A stretch of 5,722 bases of DNA from Nitrososphaerota archaeon. GTDB lineage: Archaea > Thermoproteota > Bathyarchaeia > Bathyarchaeales > Bathycorpusculaceae. A program made the position numbers and the translations under genes. Location: NCBI GenBank assembly GCA_031282985.1, contig JAITCR010000120.1:1-5722 (forward strand), written 5' to 3'. The notes below the pieces were generated by a model. It searched no databases, was not told where the DNA came from, and saw only the letters and a list, made by a program, of their open reading frames with translations. This document shows positions 1 through 5,277 of this stretch, one piece after another; within the stretch, counting starts at the first letter, position 1; each line of letters begins with the position of its first letter.

Positions 1-116
1 GTTTTGGTGTTTTGTTTTTCTGAAAATTTAGGCAGAATTGGGAATTGTGGCTTTATGTCAGGGTTATTTGTGTTTTTATTGGTTTGAAGTCTAAAACACA
101 TGTTTTCGGAGGTTGC
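1..116. other. No recognisable gene; G/T-rich left flank
   Basis: This stretch lies downstream of the small minus-strand gene at 117-293. Its plus strand is rich in G and T. I found no convincing coding sequence on either strand: the plus-strand ORF that begins at 45 runs antisense through the 117-293 gene and resembles no protein I know. A short inverted repeat, AAAACA at 93-98 and TGTTTT at 101-106, could be a weak hairpin downstream of the minus-strand gene, but it is too short to call a terminator. Confidence 0.5.
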
Positions 117-293
117 CTATATTTCTTCCTTGTTTTTAGTAACAATGATGTAGACTCTGTGGCCGATAAACCGTTTAGGAACATCAGCCTTAGCAGAATT
201 CCCAAGAGGCGTAACCACACGCTCCAAAAAACCCTCAACCTCACCCTCAGACAAACAGAAACCATCTTTACTTAACTCAATTTTCCTGCCCAT
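117..293 (-). CDS. DUF2080-like transposon-associated small protein
   Basis: This 58-aa ORF begins with ATG at 293-291 and ends with TAG at 119-117. The protein opens MGRKIELSKDGFCLSEGEVE, continues with GFLERVVTPLGNSAKADVPK and RFIGHRVYIIV, and ends in a charged tail. The pattern of a basic start, an acidic helix, then 'V-TPFGNSAKVDVPKR-IGR-VYV' is what I recall for the archaeal DUF2080 family, which is annotated as transposon-encoded and has no known biochemical role. The 'GNSAK-DVPK' segment followed by a hydrophobic strand recalls a small DNA-binding, AbrB-like fold, but that is only an impression. An SD-like GTGAT (299-303, minus strand) lies 5 nt before the ATG. The frame is intact, unlike the neighbouring transposase, from which it diverges. 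Whether it belonged to the IS66 element or to another one cannot be seen here. Confidence 0.72.
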   Translation of the reverse strand: MGRKIELSKDGFCLSEGEVEGFLERVVTPLGNSAKADVPKRFIGHRVYIIVTKNKEEI

Positions 294-303
294 AACAAAT
301 CAC

Positions 304-329
304 ATAAGACTATCCATGGATAACCTTAT
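304..329. promoter_or_regulatory. 26-bp imperfect palindrome, candidate operator
   Basis: The arms pair in 11 of 13 positions around a centre between 316 and 317. The inner 12 bp (TATCCATGGATA, 311-322) is a perfect palindrome, and the outer 5 bp on each side (ATAAG and CTTAT) also match; only the pairs 309/324 and 310/323 fail. The site lies between two divergent genes. For the minus-strand small gene it falls between the TATA-like element and the expected transcription start, where a repressor would block initiation. This reading is inferred from position and symmetry; the binding protein is unknown. Confidence 0.5.
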
Positions 330-333
330 ATAG
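326..333. promoter_or_regulatory. TATA-like element between divergent genes
   Basis: TTATATAG is near-symmetric and could serve either strand as an archaeal TBP site. Read on the minus strand, a start about 25 bp downstream would fall near 303, right at the SD-like GTGAT of the small gene at 117-293. Read on the plus strand, transcription would begin near 352-358, ahead of the transposase ATG at 380. It overlaps the right edge of the palindrome. No transcription data are available, so this is a motif-and-spacing call. Confidence 0.4.
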
Positions 334-379
334 TTTGCGACACAATACACGCAAATAAACCAACCAAACAAGGCAAACC

Positions 380-1765
380 ATGTCCTGTGTAACCATACAA
401 CAATGCCAAACCTGTCAAAAAATAGAACAACTCACACAGGAAAACCAACAATTAAAAACAGAAATAACCAGACTCACACGAGCCCTACAAAAATACGAAA
501 ATCCCCATACCCCACCATCCATGCGCATATACAGAACCCCCATAAACAGACATAAAAAAGCCACCCAAAAAAGCTTCCCCGGACCACCAAACGGACACAA
601 GGCCAAACACGGCAAAAACAAAAAAAACCCAACCAAACTAATCCAACCCCCAAAATGCACCTGCAAAAACTGCCAAACCCCACTAACACAACCCACACAC
701 ATCAAACACCACCTAATCGAAGAAATACCCAACCGCCAAAACAGACAAGTCATAGACTACATAGAACACCAATGCCAATGCCCAAACTGCCCCACCAAAA
801 TAAAAAGCAAGCACCCGGAATGCCCGCCAGAAGGCATTTTTGGCGTAAATGCGCTCTGCCAAACATCACTTCTAAAATTTGAACAACGTCTACCCTTTAA
901 AAAAGTAGCAAACCAAATGGGCAGACATTTTGATTTACCCATGTCTCAAACAACCGTCTTGAGATCACACAAAGAGTAAGTCAAACAATAGGACCTGATT
1001 ATTTTGCCATGCGTGAACGTATACGCAAAAGTGGCATTGTAAATATTGATGAAACCGGCATAAAAGTTGATGGTAAAAGTATTGGGCAGGGACTTTTGTC
1101 ACCAAGACCGATGCGTTTTATGTTATTCGTAAAAGTAGGGGTAAAAAGTGTTGGAGGAGGTGTTGGGGCGAGTTTTTTGGGTTTGTGGGTTGTGATGGGT
1201 GGAGATCGTATTCTGCGGTGTCTAAAAAGATTTAGCGTTGTGGGCTTATTTGTTGCGTGAGGCTGAGGAGGTGTCGGAGTAGTATTGGGAGGTGAGGGGG
1301 TTGTATGAGGGTTTTAAAGAGGTGTATGTTTTTTTGGCGGAGTTGTTGGCTTTGGGTTTTTCTTTGGAGCGGCGTGGGGAGTTTGTGTTGTTAGGGGGGG
1401 GATCGGCTTAGGTTTTGGCTTGATAGGCCTTATAAGTTAAAAGAGGTCTTGCGGTTTATGGGTAAGGTGGAAAACGGGTTTGGTTATTGGTTTACGTTTT
1501 TTTAGTGGAGGGTTTGGGGGCTACTAATAATGTTGTGGAGCGTGTGTTGTGTGGGTTGGTTGTTCAGCGGAGAATCATGGGAATCCTGCGTAATGAGAAA
1601 GGTACCATTATCTATGAGATGATGATGACTCTAATCACTGCATGGAACAAACAAGGATTAGACACATTTGAACAAATGAAAACAATCTCATCAACAATTG
1701 GACAAAGAGCTGAATACATACAATCTGTAAAAACCTGCTTTTTTTGCTATGGTTTTTCTTTTTAA
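380..1765 (+). pseudogene. IS66-family transposase, multiply frameshifted
   Basis: IS66 transposases are DDE recombinases. The first 199 codons (380-979) carry an N-terminal coiled-coil-like stretch (about 10-40), a Pro/Lys-rich linker with FPGPPNGHKAKHG, a zinc-finger-like region (C93, C95, C98, C132, C134, C137) and the family motif HPECPPEGIFG followed by SLLKFEQRLPFKKVA. The frame then breaks near 958. Later pieces still read as IS66: first catalytic Asp in NIDETGIKVDGK (codon 1048-1050), a shift near 1089, second Asp in GFVGCDGWRSY (codon 1194-1196), stop at 1233-1235, then LWAYLLREAEEV in another frame with a TAG at 1280-1282, a shift near 1400, a stop at 1503-1505, and the catalytic Glu in ATNNVVERVLCG (codon 1538-1540). 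The last frame runs to a stop at 1763-1765. About five shifts and one internal stop exclude function. Family assignment is firm; the source lineage is unknown. Confidence 0.9.
1729..1763 (+). terminator. Possible hairpin and T-tracts ending the IS66 gene
   Basis: AAAAACC (1729-1735) and GGTTTTT (1751-1757) can pair as a 7-bp stem around a 15-nt loop that itself contains seven T. Further T-runs follow at 1753-1757 and 1759-1763. Archaeal termination depends mainly on T-rich tracts in the non-template strand, so this could end transcription from the remnant before rpl3. The stem is A/T-rich and weak, and it overlaps the end of the last open frame. Confidence 0.3.
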
Positions 1766-1870
1766 ACGATACCTTTATTATTGGTGCTTTTTGATAGTAA
1801 GAGATAATTATGTGTTTGTTAATTGCTTTTACTTAGTGTTTTGCACTGTTTTTATTTTTTAATGGTAACG

Positions 1871-1877
1871 TTTATAA
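1871..1877 (+). promoter_or_regulatory. TATA-like box of the ribosomal protein cluster
   Basis: TTTATAA lies 41 bp before the proposed rpl3 ATG at 1918. Initiation about 25 bp downstream would fall near 1896-1902, leaving a short leader. A second A/T-rich stretch at 1881-1890 (TATTTTATAT) is an alternative. The interval 1766-1917 otherwise holds only T-rich DNA with no gene. A promoter is expected here because the next upstream DNA is a dead insertion sequence, but its exact position is inferred. Confidence 0.45.
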
Positions 1878-1917
1878 CTCTATTTTATATTTGCTACAGG
1901 CGCGAAGCGGAAGTACA

Positions 1918-2931
1918 ATGGGACATCGAAAAGTTCATGCTCCAAGACATGGTTCATTAGCTTATTTACCTAGGAAACGGGCTAAAAACCCGGTAGCCAG
2001 AATACGCTATTGGCCAGAAATTAACTCAGATTCTCCTAGGCTTTTAGGATTTGCAGCTTACAAGGCTGGTATGGCATACATTTTCACAATTGAGGACAAG
2101 AAACGTTCACCTCACTTTGGAAAAGAAGTGATGAAAGCAGTAACCATACTAGAAACACCACCAATTGTCATTTGTGGCTTTAAAACATACACAAAGACAC
2201 CTTATGGTCTGCAAAACATCAGTGAAGTTTGGATGAAGGATCCACCAGCAATATTTAACAGGGCATTGATTCTGCCTGAAAGTTTTGACACAGATGCAAT
2301 GTTAGAAAAAGTGCAGAAAAATCTCGATCGCACAACAGTAATTCGCGCGGTCACAGCTACTCAACCATCACAAACAAGTCTTTCAAAGAAAAAGCCTGAA
2401 ATTTCTGAAATTCAAATAGGTGGCGGTAACATCCAACAACAATTTGAATACGTAACGCAACTTTTAGGAAAAACAGTGACCCTTGAAGAAGTATTTAAAG
2501 ATGGTCAATATATTGACATTGCTGGTGTAACAGTGGGCAAAGGCTATCAAGGCCCAGTGAAACGTTGGGGTGTAACTAAACTTCAACATAAAGGCCGTAA
2601 AACCAAACGTGGTATTGCAACTTTAGGCCCTTGGAATCCTCATCACCTAATGTACTCCGTAGCAAGAGCCGGTCAAATGGGTTATCATCAACGTTTAGAG
2701 TACAACAAACGTATAATGAAAATCGGTAAAGACGGCAAGGAAGCAACAGTTAAAGGAGGCTTCATACGCTACGGTGAAATTAAAGGTCCATATGTTCTCA
2801 TTGATGGCAGTGTTCCAGGAACAGAAAAACGTCAACTACGTTTGCGTGTCCCTGCACGGCCGCCAACGGAAGCCCCCGAAGCACCACCGCAAGTGACATA
2901 TATCTCATTAGACTCTCCACAAGGAAAATAA
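1918..2931 (+). CDS. rpl3: Large-subunit ribosomal protein L3 (uL3)
   Basis: uL3 binds 23S rRNA early in 50S assembly and sends a long loop (the W-finger) toward the peptidyl transferase centre. The 337-aa product has the archaeal start MGHRKVHAPRHGSLAYLPRK, then RIRYWPE (28-34), LLGFAAYKAGM (42-52) and ETPPIVICG (79-87). The loop region contains GVTVGKGYQGPVKRWGVTK and GPWNPHH, with W239 as the finger tryptophan, followed by ARAGQMGYHQRLEYNKRI. The C-terminus ends with the archaeal-type APPQVTYISLDS. Length is typical for archaeal L3. I chose ATG 1918 rather than the in-frame TTG at 1891: the family begins at MGHRK, and the TTG would lie at or before the predicted transcript start. The SD is weak (GGAAG, 1909-1913). 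It is the first gene of the five-gene block. Confidence 0.96.
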   Translation: MGHRKVHAPRHGSLAYLPRKRAKNPVARIRYWPEINSDSPRLLGFAAYKAGMAYIFTIEDKKRSPHFGKEVMKAVTILETPPIVICGFKTYTKTPYGLQNISEVWMKDPPAIFNRALILPESFDTDAMLEKVQKNLDRTTVIRAVTATQPSQTSLSKKKPEISEIQIGGGNIQQQFEYVTQLLGKTVTLEEVFKDGQYIDIAGVTVGKGYQGPVKRWGVTKLQHKGRKTKRGIATLGPWNPHHLMYSVARAGQMGYHQRLEYNKRIMKIGKDGKEATVKGGFIRYGEIKGPYVLIDGSVPGTEKRQLRLRVPARPPTEAPEAPPQVTYISLDSPQGK

Positions 2932-2942
2932 AGTGAAACGAC

Positions 2943-3728
2943 ATGTCAGAAAAAACAGCAGAAGTTTTTGACTTACAAGGTAAAGCAACAGGGAAAATAA
3001 ACCTTCCACAGGTTTTTTCTACACCAATAAGACCTGATGTGATTAAACGCGCAGTGTTAGCTATCCAATCAAACCGTCTCCAACCACAAGGTCGAGACCC
3101 TATGGCTGGGAAGCGTACAACCGCAGAATCACGCGGAACCGGTATGGGTATTGCAAGAATTCCACGTATAAAAGGCGGTAGTGGACGAGCAGCTTTTGCA
3201 CCAAGTACCGTTGGCGGGAGACAACCGCATCCACCAAAAGCTGAAAAGAAAATTGTTAAAAACATTCCAAAGAAAGAAGCAAAACTTGCATTAACTTCTG
3301 CTATTGCAGCGACTGCACAAAGAGAAGTTGTTGCAAAACGTGGACATGCTATTGAAAAGATTGTTCAAATTCCATTAATCATTGATGACACAATTGAAAA
3401 CTTGACGCGTGCGAAAGATGTTGAAGCAGTGCTCACAAGCTTAGGTATTAATGATGATGTTGTTCGTGTGCGTGACAGCCGCAATATACGGGCGGGAAAA
3501 GGCAAGCTTCGAGGGCGCAAAATGAAACAAGCCGTTGGACCACTTATTGTAGTATGTGACGATGTAAATCTTGTTGTAGCCGCAAATAACCTTCCAGGTG
3601 TTCAAGTAACAACCGTTTTAAATTTAAACACTGAAATGTTAGCTCCAGGAACACATCCGGGGAGATTAACAGTTTGGACAAATGGTGCTATTGAGCAATT
3701 AAACACTCTCTATGGAGAAAACGCATAA
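2943..3728 (+). CDS. rpl4: Large-subunit ribosomal protein L4 (uL4)
   Basis: uL4 has a globular domain on the 50S surface and an extended loop that reaches the wall of the peptide exit tunnel. The 261-aa product is of archaeal/eukaryotic L4 type. The tunnel loop is seen around 55-98 (AGKRTTAESRGTGMGIARIP, then GGRQPHPPK). The globular part includes NIPKKEAKLALTSAIAATA (107-125), the basic RAGKGKLRGRKMK (183-195) and the end LAPGTHPGRLTVWTNGAIEQL. It starts 11 nt after the rpl3 stop with a short GTGA (2933-2936) as possible SD. The stop TAA shares its last base with the rpl23 ATG, which suggests translational coupling. No disruption is seen. Confidence 0.96.
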   Translation: MSEKTAEVFDLQGKATGKINLPQVFSTPIRPDVIKRAVLAIQSNRLQPQGRDPMAGKRTTAESRGTGMGIARIPRIKGGSGRAAFAPSTVGGRQPHPPKAEKKIVKNIPKKEAKLALTSAIAATAQREVVAKRGHAIEKIVQIPLIIDDTIENLTRAKDVEAVLTSLGINDDVVRVRDSRNIRAGKGKLRGRKMKQAVGPLIVVCDDVNLVVAANNLPGVQVTTVLNLNTEMLAPGTHPGRLTVWTNGAIEQLNTLYGENA

Positions 3729-3988
3729 TGGACAATAACGAAATAATTTCTTATCCTCTTATGACAGAATCCGCAAGTATTATGGTGGAAAAAGATAACA
3801 AATTAATCTTCATCGTTAACTTAAAAGCTGGAAAAGCTGATATTAAAAAAGCGGTCGAAGAACTTTATGCCGTTAAAGTCAGCAAAGTTAATTTACAAAT
3901 AACAAACCAAGGTACAAAGAAAGCCTATGTGAAGCTTACAGAAGAATTCAAAGCATCAGATGTAGCAATCAAACTAGGAATACTCTAA
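3728..3988 (+). CDS. rpl23: Large-subunit ribosomal protein L23 (uL23)
   Basis: uL23 sits at the exit of the nascent-peptide tunnel, where signal recognition particle and chaperones dock. The 86-aa product has the compact archaeal form without the long tunnel loop of bacterial L23. Recognisable blocks are YPLMTESA (9-16), NKLIFIVNLKAGKADIKKAV (24-43), YAVKVSKVN (47-55) and GTKKAYVKLTEEF (62-74). The family usually has TEK where this protein has TES, a minor change. It overlaps the rpl4 stop by one base (TAATG), with GGAG at 3714-3717 as the likely SD inside the rpl4 end. It is followed after 23 nt by rpl2. Confidence 0.95.
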   Translation: MDNNEIISYPLMTESASIMVEKDNKLIFIVNLKAGKADIKKAVEELYAVKVSKVNLQITNQGTKKAYVKLTEEFKASDVAIKLGIL

Positions 3989-4011
3989 TAAAATTATAGA
4001 AGGCATGACTT

Positions 4012-4755
4012 ATGGGAAAACGAATTCGTGTACAACGACGTGGACGCGGTGGGCAAAATTTCCGAGCTTCAACTCACAAACGTGTTGCTCCGGCGAAATA
4101 TCCATTCGTGAAGTCACCAAAAGAAATTTATGACTTAATTATAATCGGAACAATTAATGAACTGGTTCATGATCCAGGACGCGGTTCACCGCTTTCACAA
4201 ATTACGCTTGAAAATGGTTTAAGTTACTATAGTATCGTTCCAGAGGGGGTATCTGTAGGTCAACAAATCAGCCTCGGCGGGAATGCGCCTGTTGAAATTG
4301 GTAACATTATGCCTCTTGGAAAAATCACTGAAGGTACATTAGTTTGTGACCTTGAACTTCGCCCAGGTGATGGTGGTAAAATGGCGCGTTCATCAGGTGC
4401 TTATGCAACTGTGGTCGGTCATACACCACAAGGTACTATGATTCGATTACCGTCAGGTCGCACCCGATATATTGATGACTTTTGCATGGCAACAATCGGT
4501 GTGGTCGCAGCTTCTGGACGAATGGAGAAACCTTTCCTTAAAGCTGGCGAAATGTTCCACTTAATGAAAGCTAAAGGTCATAAATATCCAAGGACAAGCG
4601 GTCGTAAAATGGTTCCAGCTGTTCACCCATATGGTAGCAGCAAGCGTAGCGCACGTAGAACAACAACGACTTCACATGGTGCACCTCCTGGACAGAAAGT
4701 CGGTTTGATCGCTGCAAGAGGACCTGGACAGAAAAAGAAACGTGCAATAAGATAA
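4012..4755 (+). CDS. rpl2: Large-subunit ribosomal protein L2 (uL2)
   Basis: uL2 is among the most conserved 50S proteins; it contacts 23S rRNA near the peptidyl transferase centre and takes part in subunit joining. The 247-aa product matches archaeal length. It has the N-terminal GKRIRVQRRGRGG (2-14), the OB-fold region with HDPGRGSPL (53-61), GNIMPLGKITEGT (97-109), the SH3-like region with GDGGKMARSSGAYATVVGH (119-137) and LPSGRTRYID, and the C-terminal GAPPGQKVGLIAAR (223-236). The usual DHPHGGG motif reads VHPYGSS (204-210): the first His (H205) is kept, while Asp is Val, the second His is Tyr and two Gly are Ser. AGAAGG at 3998-4003 serves as SD. The gene is otherwise complete. Confidence 0.95.
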   Translation: MGKRIRVQRRGRGGQNFRASTHKRVAPAKYPFVKSPKEIYDLIIIGTINELVHDPGRGSPLSQITLENGLSYYSIVPEGVSVGQQISLGGNAPVEIGNIMPLGKITEGTLVCDLELRPGDGGKMARSSGAYATVVGHTPQGTMIRLPSGRTRYIDDFCMATIGVVAASGRMEKPFLKAGEMFHLMKAKGHKYPRTSGRKMVPAVHPYGSSKRSARRTTTTSHGAPPGQKVGLIAARGPGQKKKRAIR

Positions 4756-4776
4756 AAAATATAGGATAAATGAAAA

Positions 4777-5184
4777 ATGCCTCTAAAAGAATTTAGCTAT
4801 CGTGGACACAGCCTTCAAAGTCTTGAAGGTATGTCTATGGACGAATTCATAAATTTGCTTCCATCAAGACAAAGAAGAAGTCTACAACGCGGATTAACAC
4901 CTGAACAACGCATATTGCTAGAAAAACTGCGTGTTGCAAAAGAACAGCAGAAACAAGGCAAAGAAACGAATCTCAAAACGCACGTACGCGACTTAATAGT
5001 CCTCCCCGAGATGGTGGGTGCAAAAGTTGCAGTACACAACGGCAAAGAATTCGTTGCAATAGACATTAAACCAGATATGATCGGCCACTATCTTGGCGAG
5101 TTCGCTATAACCAATAAACCCGTTAGGCATGGAACTCCCGGTATCGGTGCATCACGGTCATCAATGTATGTGCCACTAAAATAA
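4777..5184 (+). CDS. rps19: Small-subunit ribosomal protein S19 (uS19)
   Basis: uS19 lies in the 30S head next to S13, contacts 16S rRNA and approaches the A-site tRNA. The 135-aa product is of the archaeal/eukaryotic type, with an N-terminal extension absent in bacteria: FSYRGHSLQSLEGMSMDEF (6-24) and LLPSRQRRSLQRGL (27-40). The core has THVRDLIVLPEMVGAKVAVH (68-87), NGKEF, MIGHYLGEFA (101-110) and the end PGIGASRSSMYVPLK. It begins 21 nt after rpl2, with AGGAT at 4763-4767 as SD; the ATG at 4770 is out of frame and soon stops. It is the last ribosomal gene visible; the usual next gene, rpl22, is not present before the edge. Confidence 0.96.
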   Translation: MPLKEFSYRGHSLQSLEGMSMDEFINLLPSRQRRSLQRGLTPEQRILLEKLRVAKEQQKQGKETNLKTHVRDLIVLPEMVGAKVAVHNGKEFVAIDIKPDMIGHYLGEFAITNKPVRHGTPGIGASRSSMYVPLK

Positions 5185-5198
5185 GCAACTGTTTATTC

Positions 5199-5218
5199 TT
5201 TTTTTAATTTTTGTTTTT
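5199..5218 (+). terminator. T-tract terminator after rps19
   Basis: Three T-runs (seven T at 5199-5205, five at 5208-5212, five at 5214-5218) follow the rps19 stop within 35 bp, with no clear stem before them. Such oligo-T tracts are the usual intrinsic stop signal in Archaea. If used, the ribosomal transcript ends here, before the IS1 remnant. This rests on motif and position only. Confidence 0.5.
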
Positions 5219-5254
5219 CAGTTATAACCTGTATTTGTCTTCCCTCACTTTTTA

Positions 5255-5277
5255 GGTCATGCCTCAGAATAGTTTAC
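5255..5277 (+). repeat. Candidate terminal inverted repeat of the IS1-like element
   Basis: The sequence starting GGTCATGCCTCAGAATAGTT, reading into the element, resembles IS1-family ends as I recall them (GGTGATGCT..., GGTAATGACTCC...). It overlaps the last codons of the transposase remnant, which ends at 5264, and IS1-family genes commonly run close to this end. The partner repeat lies beyond the right edge, so pairing cannot be tested here. Confidence 0.45.

Larger units (their letters stand above)
117..1765 (+). mobile_element. Decayed IS66-family element, ends not defined
   Basis: The core is the broken IS66-type transposase at 380-1765. The divergent DUF2080-like gene at 117-293 is included because that family is usually annotated as transposon-associated, but it may be independent. 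I compared 1-120 with 1720-1880 for terminal inverted repeats and for flanking direct repeats and found none I would defend, so the limits given are those of the genes rather than of the element. The decay of the transposase suggests an old insertion that can no longer move itself. Confidence 0.55.

Noticed and set aside
53..265. Minus-strand 70-aa ORF in another frame over the small gene
   Set aside because: It is a shifted reading of the same strand; the frame starting at 293 gives the family-like protein, this one does not.
45..275. Plus-strand 76-aa ORF near the left end
   Set aside because: It lies mostly antisense to the better supported DUF2080-like gene, has no recognisable motif and no SD.
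958..1540. Programmed frameshifts or recoding to express the IS66 transposase
   Set aside because: About five shifts in different directions plus stop codons cannot reasonably be programmed.
1891..1917. TTG at 1891 as the start of L3, giving nine extra residues
   Set aside because: Homologous L3 proteins begin near MGHRK, the extra residues have no family support, and the codon sits at or before the predicted transcription start.
2626..2646. Asn instead of His after the W-finger tryptophan of L3 (GPWNP)
   Set aside because: Asn at this place is, as far as I recall, normal in several archaeal L3 proteins, so it is not unusual.
2798..3265. Minus-strand 155-aa ORF spanning rpl3 and rpl4
   Set aside because: It is antisense to two well-conserved ribosomal genes and shows no protein-like motif.
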